DNA of 64,000 nt from Maylandia zebra (Eukaryota; Chordata; Actinopteri; Cichliformes; Cichlidae). Positions 1-13,100 of this stretch are shown here, piece after piece. The notes beneath the pieces were generated by a model. That model searched no databases, was not told where the DNA came from, and saw only the letters and a list, made by a program, of their open reading frames with translations. The stretch covers positions 2,681,454 to 2,745,453 of the forward strand of contig NC_135167.1 in NCBI RefSeq assembly GCF_041146795.1. The letters are read 5' to 3'. Within the stretch, counting starts at the first letter, position 1. Every line of letters begins with the position of its first letter. The translations under genes were made by a program, and so were the position numbers.

Positions 1-15
1 ATACACAGTATTCAT

Positions 16-1150
16 TAGGGCTGGGTATCGTCACTGATTTCTAGAATCGATTCAATTCCGATTCACAAGGTCCCGAATCGATTCGATCCACGATTCGATT
101 TAATTCGATTCGATTCGATTTAAATCTGGGAAATTTTGACAGTCAGAAATATAATTCAGATCAGTACATTTACATATTTTTGTATCCATAAAAAGGAAGC
201 TGACACACGCAAGACTTTATCACAGGTGTAAGCGTCACAGCAGATGCCTTTGTGTCAAAGTAGCTGAAGATAAAACACAGAAAAACATGAAGGTGATTTT
301 CCTGGCCTGGGATTTTATAAAAATATTCTGCAGTACATCAAAAACGAAAGAAAACCATTAATCAACATATGAACATCACCTCTGACATTACAGCGGTTTT
401 ATTAGAGACACGGCTAAGCATTTTGCATTTTGAATAATTTTAAAAAGTTTAAATTTGTTCAGTATTGAACAGCAGAAATGAGGTTTTCTTTTCGGAAGAA
501 TGTAAAAGGGAAAAAAACAGCGGCCGACAGCCTGTAAACAGCGGTAGACTTGTGCGTAACAAGCAAGCGAATAATGAAGAAAGGGAAACTGTTCTTGAAG
601 TACAGAGAGAGAGAGAGAGAGCTGTGCATCGCGGTGGAAGCAAAACAGTAAAAGTCAGAGTGAATTCATGACGATGTTTATGTGAAGCGTTTGGAATCCA
701 AACCGAACCAGCAGCAAAAGAAGATCCAAACTTTGGATCTTCTTTTGCTGCTGGTTCGGTCAATATTGTTTGGAGAGACATCAAACTAACAGCTTTAGAA
801 TCAGCGCATAAAGGGCGTGAACACAAAGCGCGGACCCGCCGACAGATCAGAATCAGCGAGCTGTCGGCTTTCAGCCCCGACTGTGAGAAAGGCGACATCT
901 AACTGATTCTGATCCGCGGGTCGCGCTGTGTGTTTAAGTCTATGTGCAGAATCCCTGTACCTGCTCTCATTTACTGTCTTAACTGTTTGGTGGTTCTTGA
1001 AATTTTGTGAGATGTCACCAGAGATTCTGGCATTTCGGGCAAAATAAATTTATATTAAAAATTCGATTCAGGATTTTAATGAATCGATTTTACGTTATCC
1101 AAGCCAGAATCGATTTTAATCGATGAATCGATTATAAAAACCCACTCCTA
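16..1150. mobile_element. hAT-type nonautonomous transposon (AATCGATT family), complete copy
   Basis: The element is bounded by a perfect 8-bp target duplication, gtattcat, at 8-15 and 1151-1158. Its ends are imperfect inverted repeats (tagggctgggtatcg at the left, and acccactccta at the right, which reads taggagtgggt in reverse). Many AATCGATT/GATTCGATT motifs sit just inside both ends, which is typical of transposase-binding subterminal repeats in hAT elements. It has no transposase-like frame, so it would need a helper. The same family, in reverse orientation, forms the outer layer of the nested stack at 26854-29847. Small frames inside (for example 449-898) are not conserved proteins. Confidence 0.88.
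702..760. repeat. Near-perfect 59-bp hairpin inside the hAT copy
   Basis: Arms 702-730 and 732-760 are exact reverse complements of 29 bp, separated by one base. The arm includes ccgaaccagcagcaaaagaa. In RNA it would fold into a long uninterrupted stem. Confidence 0.95.
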
Positions 1151-2574
1151 GTATTCATTATGTTCAGCTAGCATAAACAGATTTTCCTTGTCAACACGCG
1201 AGCGAGATGAAGATCCAACTAGATATTTTTTTGTAGTTCTTTATGTATTTAGTTAAAACATTCTGTATTTCCCACATATATACTTACTTTAGCGACGACC
1301 TTAGCCGTAGCTTAGTTCAAAATGTATAACTGATTTAATAATAAAAAGTCTGGGTAGCTTAAACTCAGATTTCATAAATAGAAATATGGGAGAAAAATAC
1401 ATTTTTAGAATAGAAATGTTAGCCCAGCTTAAGCATTAGTTAGCTTAACTATAGTTGGATTCATGTTAGCTAAAAGTTAGCGGCTAAAACTCTTAAGCAA
1501 TTTAATAAATATAAGTTAACAGTTAACTTTAGAAGCAAAAACGGCTTATTTCATGTTTAAGCAATAATTTAATGGTTCAAATTGTCTAAAAGTTTTGTTA
1601 GCAGATAAGGCTAACGGTATATTTCAGTTTTTCTTGGTACTTTTTGGTTTAAGGTGATTTATATAGTTCAAATTCATTGAAAGTTGTGTTTTACACAAGC
1701 TCTGATATTTGTATATTTTGTACACTCTTATCGGTGATATTCCTAGAAGAACAGATATTTTAAAAAAATTATTTTCAGTCATTATTTTTAAAAAAAAATT
1801 GAGGTAAAAACAAATTTTTGAGCCACGCATGAAGTTTTACAACATTTTCCCAGCATTATAAAGCGAGTCTGTCCTCTAAGTGTGTCAGTGAGTAAATATT
1901 AATTGTTGGAAAATTATCTCAATGGCCTCTTTGTCTGGAGCTAAGCTCTTTTTTCCTGTTCACTGTTAAAATCGGTAAAACTAACAGTCACTTCCAGCCG
2001 TATTTGCTCACAGCCATTCAGCCGCACACAAAGCGCAGTTCAATCACGTTCATCCACAAGTGGGACTCACGTTTTGTTTCGACAAAATAAACTACCGGAG
2101 CCGTCTTTTTCTTTCTTTCAGCCTCCTCGCAGCTTTTATTTCACGGCTGCCCCGAGTCTCAATGGGAATGTCAGCACTGAAGAATGCTTCGCCCTCCTCC
2201 TCCTCCTGCTCCGCTCGCCGGGATTCAGCCGCCGTCCAGCCGGCTGACAGCTTCCCCACCACATCACCTGGCGACTAAAGGGACCACACACACTCCTCGT
2301 CCTCTGTGCCCGGCTAATTCTTCTTCTTGGCTTTTCTGGAGGGCGAGACTGTTTTCAGCCACAGGTCTTTTCTCTCTGGCAGCTTTTCACCCTCGAGGAC
2401 TTCCAAACAAATTTCAAGCATGAGTGTAAAAGCTGTCGAGTGTTATTGGACAAAAGAAATGTCCCCCCGTTTGTTCCAGGTCGAAACTTTACAGCACTCA
2501 GATCTGTGTTAGTCATTCAGCGTCCACAGCAGAGCAGTGACAAGTCATATTTTGCCAGGACCACACATGCAAGA

Positions 2575-2613
2575 CTTTATTATCCCAGAGGGAAATTTCC
2601 TCTGGACGTACAG
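2575..2613 (-). repeat. LINE 3' tail fragment, minus orientation
   Basis: Read on the minus strand it gives aaatttccctctgggataat followed by aaag, the conserved end of fish LINEs, just upstream of a presumed A-rich or simple tail. No coding part remains. Confidence 0.5.
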
Positions 2614-3415
2614 TAAACAAACGAAGCGTCCAATAAATTCATACTGAAATAAAAAAGAGACGATCAACGAGAGAAATCTTTAACCTAAACTACAGCGTCA
2701 CAGTGTGATACATGCCAGCATATATACGAAAGAAACATGTCTCATGTCAGCATTTCTAAGTAATATATTTTAACAGTAGTACATGCAAATTCATGTTTTT
2801 TTGTTTTATTTTACTTATTTTTGTGGAGGTTCGGCTGGTTTAAATGCTTCTACAGTTAACTACAGCTATACTAGCTTTGAGGTTTGCTTCTTTAAATGCC
2901 TGATGGTAAATCAAAATAAAGTAATTTATAAGTGATTGAATAAGTTGAATGTAATTGATAACACATGCTATTAAGAAAGGATTCTACATGGTTTAAAACT
3001 GCCAAAATCAACCCTGTTAACAGAAAGGGAAGAAACAGTCGCTCTCAACGGCTTCCAAAATGATCTGCGTTGTGATGAAGAGACGTCAACTAAAGTCGAA
3101 CTAGTGCTGATCTGTACTTCGGTGTATTATCAAATTGTACCACAAAGTGTTGCTGAGACTGACAGTAACCTTTATTAGATCGAGTTAGTCATGCATTCTT
3201 AATCACAGTGGGGAAAATAAATAATTAGATTGTGAATGTCCCAATATGCATTTGTGATGCTTTTGTTTTGAAGGAGTCGAGTGAGTTTGGACTGGAATAA
3301 TTGTTTAGGTATAAAATAACTAATTGTTAGCCAATAAGCTTGCAGTTTCTCTCAGTCTGATTGTTCATTGATCGTATGAAAAGCTTTGCTGGCTACATGG
3401 CGTACATGTTCACTG

Positions 3416-3430
3416 TCACCAGGGGGCAGC
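3416..3430 (+). promoter_or_regulatory. CTCF-like motif
   Basis: The sequence tcaccagggggcagc matches the CTCF core (CCACCAGGGGGCAGC) except for its first base. Only the motif is seen; occupancy is inferred. Confidence 0.4.
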
Positions 3431-3617
3431 GTCAGAAATACGTGCTACAATCAAACTGCTGTGTAAGGCGAGGTTTTCGACGGTGGATCAAAACAGAATT
3501 CGATCACTGCAGTGACTCGCCACATTGTTGTGTAGCTTAGCTCATGCTAAGTGCTAATCAAAGCCTGGTTAGCTTTAGCCTGGTAGGCGACTGGTTACTG
3601 TTGCTGCTGTTAGGATA

Positions 3618-4474
3618 ATCCGGTCATTCAGTCTGACGTCACTAGCCGTGTCTGGGCCTAAACTCCGCTGCAGGTCCATATATCAAACGATCACTATGGC
3701 ATTACTGAGAGTTGAAAAACTGTCTAAAGTCTTTCATCTTTAATAAAATGATCAGCGTTCTGCTCTACCAGGTGTAACAATTGAGTTTAACATCCAGGCA
3801 TCCGTGAAAACGAAATTTATGACATTTAACGGAGTTAGAAGTTAGCAGGGAGTTAGCTCGCTAGCTTCTATCTAAATACAATATAGCATGTCCTGACTGC
3901 GGGGTTTTGGAAACAAATTCAAACGTACAGCTCTGTTATCACTTCCAACATAAATGAAGACAGAAAACTAAACAGCAGTGACGTTTGTAGGGTTACTGAA
4001 GTTGGGTTAGCTGGTATATAATGATGTGCTACGTGACCGCTAGCGACACAGCTATGTTAGCATAATATAAACAAGCTAACTTTTTTTCCACTCGATAAAA
4101 GTTAACGTGAGTGTTCTCGGTGGTCAGGAACAAATGTAATCGCATGGCAGGATGCTGTAAAAGGACCAAACTTCAGCCAGGAGAACAACTGAGATAATCC
4201 ATCCACAATACGAGGTTAGTCATTCATATACTGCTGCATGGGCTGGGCTGTAGTTACATCCTAAGGTTTTAAAAACTGAGCTTAAATAAATGATTAGCGG
4301 TAATAAAAGCCGAGGGAGGTCAACAGTGATCACTGACTGTTTTAGGAGCTTTTTGAGATTAAATAGAAGAAAATACAAAACATTAAACATGTTAACAACA
4401 CAAAAGCCATATTAAACGCAGACTACTTTAGACCCGGAAGTAGGATTCGTCACGTCATCACTTAACGACCGGAT
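3618..4474. mobile_element. DNA transposon (nonautonomous), copy 1 of an 857-bp pair
   Basis: It begins atccggtcattcag and ends cttaacgaccggat, so the termini are inverted repeats starting ATCCGGT. The copy at 30268-31124 has the same length, the same orientation and about 20 substitutions by eye (about 98% identity). It has no coding capacity. The target duplication is short and not certain: AT or TA, since the element ends in ATCCGG...CCGGAT. The superfamily is therefore open; 2-3-bp duplication groups such as ISL2EU, Harbinger or Tc1/mariner are candidates. Confidence 0.85.
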
Positions 4475-7400
4475 TGTGTCACCAAAGTCACGCCCAGTCT
4501 GCTCCAGAAACCTAATTTGTTCTGCTCATGTGGAAAAAAAGGGCTATTTCCTGTTTCTTCCCATTAAAATAAGACTGTGTGACAGATTCTGGGGTTAGAG
4601 TAAAATATAATCCTTGATTGTGATAATTATGAAATGGCGCTATCACTATTCCTCCCATCAGGTAAACTCTTTGTACATAAACCGCATATATGATTTAAAA
4701 AAAACAAACATATTAGGAATGGCAACTTATTCCTAATTTATGTAATTAAAAAATAAAATGTAAATATTCTTTATACATATTTTATAATTTTCTCTGCTTA
4801 AATGAAAAGCACAACATCTCTCTTTATAAAATGAACTGCTGAACATCAGGCGCGCCGGTGTGTTTCCATGTTGTGACAATTAAACCCTCTAAACCACCAC
4901 GTGGTCCGCCTTATTTTGAAGGGTCGGGAGGCACTGCACGCTTCCTATGTCAGACGCTGTGTGCTTTATGGCCGACAGTAAAACATTTTAGTGCCGCAGA
5001 AATTGGGCTGTTATTAAAATAGCGGGCTCGTATCTGTCACGGGGAGACGTACAGTTATCTTTTGGTGACGCCGAGACATATTTTATCATAATCTGCCGAG
5101 CGGGGCCTTGTACACATCATTGGCTTTTCCTGCTCGGTTAGATTGTGAAGGTCAGAGTTCCTGCAGCCTTTTATGGCTGTTTAACTTTTAAGAAGGATTG
5201 CGAGGCGGCGGCCGAGGCGATTTATCTTCACCTCCATCAGTCAGTCAGGGCGTCGTGTTTGGACTTTTACAAGATCTCTCTGTCAGTCCACGAAACGTCA
5301 CTCAGATCAGGGGCTCCAGGTCAAATTTAGCAGATAAATAAAACACAATTTTCTCTTTGAATGGCTCTGAGTTTAACATGTACGATATACAACCATGTAA
5401 AAATGATCAGATTGTATAGAATAAGAAAAATAAGATTTTATTTTGAGAATTTAGTGGAAATTTTGGATCAAAATAAGACTTTTAGTGTTGCTGCCTCTAC
5501 AAAACGTTACTTCAAAGCCAGGTTTAGTAACCAGGATGCACTGATTCATATTTAGGCATAAATGCAGTGTGGTTATTAGGATTAAGGGAAAAGTGCACCA
5601 ATAGCCTGCACAGACATATCCAGATGTATTGGCGCCCTCGCTCTGTGACCTCAGTAAACACTTCCTGATGAGTTTATGGTCTCAGTCGCTGGTTTTAAGA
5701 CTTGGCGAATAAAGCCAGTTTAATTTGTAGATTATCTTTCTCACATAGCTGAAAAAGCTCAGCTGGAGACTTCATGCAGACTTGGGAAAACTGGCGGATG
5801 AGACCTTGCTGTCTGTCCTTTTTTCAGACTATGGTAAGTTTCGATATTTTTCCTCCTTAACGCTCTTTTCTTTGGATGTCGTTTCTTTCCACTGGTCCTT
5901 CGTACGCTGACTGATGACAGATTAAAATTTGACTCGTCGGCACGTGAACACCTGCGACTTCTCGTCTGTGTTTGTCGTGGCGCTTTCATAACACACGATC
6001 AGTCAGAATGGTGACGTCTCTCTCGGCCACTGTATTCAGGATGGCGGCAGCATGGCGTCCTCCATAAGCCGGTGCCCGCTCCTATGTATTTCTAACAGCT
6101 TAATTCTAAGTTTAGGAGATTTGTTGGAAGATGTAATCACACACTAATCTGTGTATATTTTTAAAATAAGCTCTAAAGAGACAGACGGTTCCTTTAAAGT
6201 TTCATTTACAGTTTTGTCTTCTTACACAAAGTGTCTCTAAATCTGCAGCAGACTTTGTGGAGACCGACTGCATCAGGCTGAGTCCGACTGTGGGTTCAGG
6301 TTTAAAAAGCAGCTTTGCAATAACTGAGCTGATAAACTGACATCGCGCCGGCGCTCCTTCACATAATGGACTTCCTGAAGTGCCGGCCTCCCGTCAGGCG
6401 GTGAATGTTTGGCCGGTGGTTTCGGTCTCACGGGACTCGCCGTCACCAGCAGCGTCTTCTTTAAACTCTGAGCAGCCGTGTGGGATCGTCTCCGTTTCAT
6501 TCGCTTCCCACCGCCGGTTCCCTCTTTGTGCTCATTAAATATTTAATGGGGAGGTTTAAGCGGTCGGCGGGATTAGCTTCAGTCTCCAGGGGAGTGGGCT
6601 GCATTGTTTCTCTCCACGGCTGCAGGTTTAGTCTGTTTACATCTCACAGTTTAGTCGTTTTGTTGACGCTGACGGTGAACAATAAGCCGAAAGAGTCTCA
6701 GTTTAAAGAGAGGATACAGTGTGAATGGTGATGGACATGCGGCGGGTGGTGTTTGGATGAGCGTGCCAATTAAAACCATTTAGGCGGAGCTCCGAGTTTC
6801 ACAGTGATTCTCATACACAGCTTCAGCTCTGTGTCACATGTATGAGCTGCATCAGTCGCCAGCAGGACGCTGAGGTGGGTGAAGGTTACAGTGAAACTTC
6901 AGTTTGGTTGACCTCTCTCTCAAGCAGAGGTACCTGCAACGTGCAGGAGACGGAGTCTAAAGGGGGCCACGAGCGGACTAACGCTACAATATTGTAACTG
7001 TAGCTAAAAGACAGTATTAAAGTAAAGAAAGATCATCATCAGACGATGAAGTCGCCGTGTCCTCTGCGTTGGCAGTGCTCGTTGTTTACTTGTGTGGACT
7101 TGAACCCAGTTTAGCTGAGTGGCTCACATGTGAGCGGCAGTCCTGCTGTCTTTGTAGTGGCAGAGCTCTAAAAACTGACACCCCGGGGGCCTCGGGGGCC
7201 CGGGGACGTTGGTATTGGGGGACTGCGGGGCCACGCCTTTCAGCCACCATATGCTCCAGATACCAAGTCAAACACGGGACTCTTTTCTTGGCTCATTAAA
7301 ATGTTCGACATTTGGCAGGAGACGGCTCCCTGTCTTCCTGACCTATTTTCATGTGCGGAGCTGTGAACGTTTCACGGGTTTAGTTTGAGAGACTGATGCT

Positions 7401-9386
7401 GTCAGATATTCCACCAGACTCTGAGATTCCTCATCCTCTGCTCTTCAGAGGCCTGCAGACTTCACGCTCCTTTACCGTCTGTTAGCAGCTTGATTATAAT
7501 GTTGTCTCTCCGAAACAGGGCCACTAGTTCCACCCTTAGAGCTTGTTTACTTTTTAATTGTAAGCTGCGGTCTTTATTCTGGATTTTTTCTGCTTTTTTA
7601 AATTTTCTTGTCAAACCTGGTCAATTTTCAGTGTACATTCAGCTCCAGAAACTCAGTTTATCACTTTTTCTTATTCTTGGATCTGTATGATGTCACAGAG
7701 ATGGCTAATATTGATTTTAAAAGGGGAGGAGCTAAAACAGCTTGTTTCAGACAGTTCAAACTGACCTCCAGGCTCAGTCTCAGATAAATAAGGATTACTC
7801 TGAACTGTTAATCATGCAAAGCTACTCTAGTAGAGTCCAACCATCAAACTACGAAGCTTAAAATGATCAGAAAATGTGCACTTGGACGTGAACTAAAGAT
7901 GTGTGTCACATATTGTTCCTGCCTCAAAGTGCAAAATTAATCAGGAAAGATTTTCACTCCGACTGAAGGAAAACTAAGAAATTCACAAGAATCCAGCAGT
8001 CACAAAACAAACCAATCACAGAAGCACAAATGATGACAGAAACTTTGACACTTGAGTCACATGATCACTGCTTTAGTAAATTTTTATTCATTTAACTCTC
8101 GTCAGCAGGATTCATTAAGAATATGATGATATAATGAGCCAAACACAATGCGAGGCACTAACTCACATATATTATTTTTTAAAATAGTATTTTTCAGACA
8201 TGTTTTTATGTTTATCTCTGTTACAGCTGCTTTATTGCTTTGATTGCTATTCAATAACCATGTTGGCCGTTTGCATTGGATCTTGGTTTGTTGTCTTAAA
8301 TTGAATATTCTACCTTTCTTGTCTGTTGAAGCACTTTCCAAATTTGGCACCTTTATAAACAAAATCTTTTTATTGTGGGGACTTCTTGTCTTCCGTACGC
8401 GTGAGCATGCTCTAAACTGTTACACAACAAGAAGTTGCTCTAAATGCAGCCCAGAGTTTAAACGTGTGACCCTGAAGTAACGTACAGATGAATGGACGCT
8501 TTCTTTAAAATCAATAAAAACTAAAAGGTAAACAACAAACTAAAACAAACATGGCTGAATTAAAGTGAGCCGATCTGTCTGTGCGTGATGTTATTATTAA
8601 TATTAATAATAACATCACCTCCTCCTCTTATTGTCCCAGAGGAGCAGCGTCTTCTTTTATTACCCTGCAGGGTCATTTACAACCTGTCCCGTCTATTCAT
8701 TGGTTGAGGAGATAATCCCGTGATAAATCCTCGCCGTGCCCTTCACAGTTGTCATAGCAAGACCATAAACAGCATTTATAACAATCTGAGGAGGGAGGGC
8801 GGGGGGCTCTGCTTAGCATGCAGAACAGATTAAGATGGGACGGGGCTGCTTAGAGCCCCTCGCCATCCGTGACAGACAGACGGACTCATGGGAAATGTTC
8901 CATCGCCGGCCCGTTTATTCTCAGTGGGAAATGAGCTGCAGAGACGGCGCTCGCCCGGCGGAAACGCAACTTTCCTTAAAGTGGAAAAGAAAAGCAACAA
9001 AAGCAGTCAAAAATATTTTTCATTTCCTGCACTTGCAATTTTTCAGTTGGTTTATGTGTGCATGAAGCTTTAAGGAGTTTAAGACTTGGTAACAGTGTGA
9101 ATGTGTGCACACGAGTGGACTCGAGGCGCTCAGTCTCAGTACGGTCTCAAAGACATTCATTCTATATTTTGTCCTATTTTTGTTACCAGTGAGTAACATT
9201 TGGGTGACGTATGTTAAATATGACAACAAATGCAACTGTATAACACAACATCTCTTAACATTACCAAGCAGTTTTTAATATGTGACTGTAACCAGTATTT
9301 TATAGCACTCAAAAAGAGTGTTTAGCAGGTAAACCTTTGATGGCATCATCATCGTCTTCTGTCAGAATCTTTGGCTAACACTGGAA
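4475..9386. other. Intergenic stretch, no gene recognised
   Basis: This is mixed unique sequence. The patches 5.1-5.3, 6.3-6.75 and 8.6-9.0 kb are richer in GC and in homeobox-like TAAT words and could be regulatory. A G/C-run patch lies at 7180-7235. No exon, RNA gene or clear transposon was recognised, apart from the palindrome at 8585-8618. Confidence 0.5.
8585..8618. repeat. Perfect 34-bp palindrome, AT-rich core
   Basis: It runs from gtgatgttattattaat to its exact reverse complement, with no spacer and mismatch only outside position 8585/8618. The core is built of ATTAAT homeodomain-like words. Confidence 0.97.
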
Positions 9387-9399
9387 TTGAGCACACAGC

Positions 9400-10145
9400 A
9401 TGTTAGCAGTTCACACCGTACAGGAAACTGTTTGTTCAAGGCTATACTGTCCACGTCCCATCAGCGGTGTCCTTCAGGCATTACTGACGTGACCCCTGCT
9501 ATTTATAAATTATCTTCTTCTTCTAGGAAATATCTTCATTTTTGTAAACGGTTCCAATTTATTTCTTCTGTTATATTTTATGCAGATGACACACAACTAT
9601 ATTTTCTACACACCCCAGACCTTCTCTTCCTGTCCGTTCCTCACCTCCTGCCTACAGGCAATCATTACTTGGCTCAACCTTAATGACAATAAAAGTCACG
9701 TTGTCCTCATTAGTTCAGAGGATCACCTACACAAAGTCTACTGACCACACACCTGCTCTCATCCAGCTTCACTGGCTCCCAGTTCTTCAGCGTATTAAAT
9801 ACAAGAATTTATTTCTCAAATCTGTCAGTGATTCTGCACAAACCAGTTTTTCCAGGACTGCCTCCTCCTCACACGCTCTCCGTGCTTTCTGCTCAGCTTC
9901 AGCTGTTCTCCGAACTTCTCACTTCAGGCCGAACACCGTGGACGCCCGAGCCTTCAGCTGTGCTGCACCTCATCTTTGGAGTTTATTACCACTACACCTT
10001 CGTCAGCTTGACTCTTTGTCACAGTCATATCAGCCATAAGCTTTATGTTTTACATTCTTATTATTCCTGGATTTTAAATGTCCCTAATGTTGTTCTTGTT
10101 GATTTGGGTTGTAAGGTGACCCTGAGTTGTTATTATTATTATTAG
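9400..10145 (+). pseudogene. L2-type LINE reverse transcriptase, decayed remnant
   Basis: This is a plus-strand relic of a non-LTR retrotransposon. The RT active-site box appears as YADDTQLYF in the frame at 9387-9683. Downstream, in a shifted frame (9683-10039), come HTPALIQLHWLPVLQRIKYK and then ARAFSCAAPHLW, both hallmark C-terminal blocks of L2-clade ORF2. The blocks lie in different frames with missing sequence between them, so the copy is dead. The 3' end dissolves into a TTATTATTATTA simple tail at 10128-10145, which fits a LINE terminus. No endonuclease domain is left. Confidence 0.85.
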
Positions 10146-13100
10146 TGACCCTGACCCATACCAAGTAGTCTTTATGCCTGCCTAGTCAAATGCCACAAAA
10201 GTAGAAACTGTAGAAATAAGAGCAGTGTGATAGAAATCATGCTCAGGCTAAAATAACATAAGTGGGAATTTTTGTGTCCATAAACTCAAACCAACTAAAA
10301 AAAAGTCCTTTTATATAAAAACTGGTGTTGAGAAGTACAAATGAAAATGTCACAGTAGCTAAATATTTTCAGTATTTAAGGAACTGCTGTGATTGTGTGT
10401 TGTTGTTTATTTGTATATCTTTTAAAAATGATGCACAGCGTGCAGTAAATCATAAAAACGTGACGTTTCTCAGGCAGGTTTTTTCATCAGATGTGCGATT
10501 GTGTAAAAATACTGATGCGTGCTGCGCGTTCCCGGAGCCTCGGAGTTGCTGCCAGATTAAACACGACATCAATAAACAGTTGTATTTACTGCTGTCTCAG
10601 CTCTGCGAGTCAAAACAAAAAGAGCCGTCAGTGCTCGCATCCTCCCCCTCCTCCTCCGGCTGCTGAACGTCACCATGTGACAGCGTTTAGCTGCTGGCGT
10701 CCGGGCTAAACACTGCCAGAGGACTCTTCCCAGGTACGCAATTAATCTTAATTAAAGCAGAGTGTGACAAAGGCATCCCACACAGGCCTTTGTTCTGCCT
10801 TCAGTCTGCATCAAAGCTGCAAATTAAAATATACATAGCTCTGAGATGGCGTGTCAAAGCTTTGTTAAAACAGAAAAGCACAAAATATGCAGAATAACAA
10901 CAGTAATTAACTTTAATAGAATAAAACAATAAAAAATACATTTGAACTATTCAGTCTCGGGCGTAGATCCAAGCAAAAGTGCCTCGATAGCTCGCTATTG
11001 AATCAAATAAGTAAAACCGAAGCACTTTAATGTTGCGTCTCCTCCAAGGAAACACGTGAGATCTCGTGAAGTGCTGTCCTGTAGATCACCACGGACGCAA
11101 GTGCGAAAACACGGAAACATGTCCTGCATTTTACTTCTGGCATTTAGACCCAGAACTTTCTGGAAAGATTATTTATCTTGTTCTGACATGAGAAGAGCTC
11201 AGCATCTCCAGGAAGAACAAAACTAAAAGCTAAAACCACTACAGTATTAAATGCTCCATTACAAGAAAACGTTCAGAAAACGAGTGTTGCTCTTCATCTG
11301 CTGTTAAGCCAGTTGCTCAGCTGATGGCATCCACATGTCTTATCAGCATGTCTTTGTATTTTAATTTTCAATGTAAAAAGGAAACAGGAAGTCAGGCTGT
11401 CACATTTTTCACGTCTTTAAGTCTAATAGGTGGTGCGGCCCTGCAGACTCTCTGCTGACTGCTCTGTAAAGAAAACAAAGGACAAAAAAGCAATTAAGTC
11501 GGGCAGTAAAAGCCCAAGTACCATAACATGCTACATTAAATATCTATTGGGCTCCATAAATTAACACCAAGCAGCTTCTTAAGCACTTTGTCTCATTGAG
11601 GTTGTTTACCGGAGGAACAAACTTGGACTCTTTCCTGCAGATGAGCCTGAAATGTACGGAAGCCAAACAGTGCCAAAAATTGAGGTTACGCTGCAGGCAT
11701 TATTATGACTACAATGACTGAATGATTTTAACAATCAGTCAGATATTATGTAATTGTAGAGAAAATGTTGTGACTAAAAGGATAAAAGAATGATGCTTTT
11801 ATTTTAATCTTTAAAAAAAATAGACACCTTTATCTGCAGAAAGCTGCTTTAAGACGCAGCCTCGCTGAGTCCCATTCAACCAGCGTCAAAAGTGCAGACT
11901 TCAAACTATATGCAACATTTTAAATTACTAGGCAAAGTAAACCCACAGTTATGGTGAATGTTTACCTCGTGCTTTTTCCTGAATAATGTTGTCAGGAAGA
12001 AATGGTAAAAACTGGATTTTCCAGGGAAGTGCACAAATAAACCTGTCCCTATTCTATTGGTGGGAAACTGCACCACTTCAACCAATCAAAAAACTGTGTG
12101 ACACGCAAGCTTTGGTTGCCGAGTAAGAGGGGTAAACTGTGCGAGTGACGGCGGTGAAAGCGAGAAAGCGATGTTGATGGTGAGTTTTTAGATTTGTGAG
12201 GTTTAGCGTGATGCGTGTATGCTTGCTTTGTTCTGCAGTTCTGTTTTGTTTGTTAAATCTATGCGACGACTACTGAATGTGGTGCAATCAGCGAAGCTCT
12301 TTTTCAGCTGGAATAAGCCAAACAGAGTCCGAGCCACGCAGTGACAACTTTAACCAGGAAGTTTTGTTATGGGAAAGAGGAAGAGGAGCCCCCGGCATGC
12401 ACACAGAGAAAGGTTCAGCTCTGAGCCCAGGAAGGAGGAGGAGGAGGAGGATGGTGACACTGCAGGTTCCCCATCAGAGTCCAAAAAGAACGTTTTCTGT
12501 TGTTTTTGACCAGTGACACAGTCACGACAATCTACAGCAACATGAAGAAAAACGCTGCAAAAAACTCAAGACTGGAGACAGAATCACACCTCATCTGTGC
12601 TCCGTCCACACAGAGTGATGACAGGAGACAGGTTCATCCACCTCTGTAATCCTGAGGAGGAAAAACCAGGTCATGACAACCCTTTAGGGTCAGGCCTCTC
12701 TATGATGACATCCTCAGTGCCTGCCGGGTATATTACAACCTGACGAGGGAGCTGGCAAAAACTGGCACGACACAGTGTATAAAAGACCCGCTGACTGCAG
12801 ATAGAATTTTTTATATTAACTGAATCTAGAAGTGGTTCAGCATATGAGCCTTATTCAGCCACCCTGTCTGGGCCCTGGATAGCATGTTTACATGGACACT
12901 TTTTATACCAGTCCTGAACTCGTCCTGGACCCGACCAGCATCAAGTCTGGAGCATGTGGTACCTACATGGGGAGGGACGCCCCAGAGGGAGGGCAGATGT
13001 TCTCACCAAAACATGTGGATGAATATTTGTCAGGTGGTCAGCTTTGTGACAGGGACTGGTGATCCCTCCACCGTCACAGACACAGATGCTGGCCACCAAT

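Larger units (their letters stand above)
1151..3617. other. Intergenic stretch, no gene recognised
   Basis: This stretch is AT-rich up to about 2.05 kb and has many TTAGC words at 1270-1620. A more GC-rich patch lies at about 2080-2420. Its short plus-strand frames show no family signature. From 2.75 kb to 3.6 kb it is AT-rich unique sequence. No exon with matching splice sites and conserved protein was seen. Confidence 0.6.

Noticed and set aside
449..898. 149-codon minus-strand frame
   Set aside because: It lies wholly inside the noncoding hAT copy at 16-1150 and crosses its hairpin. It has no domain.
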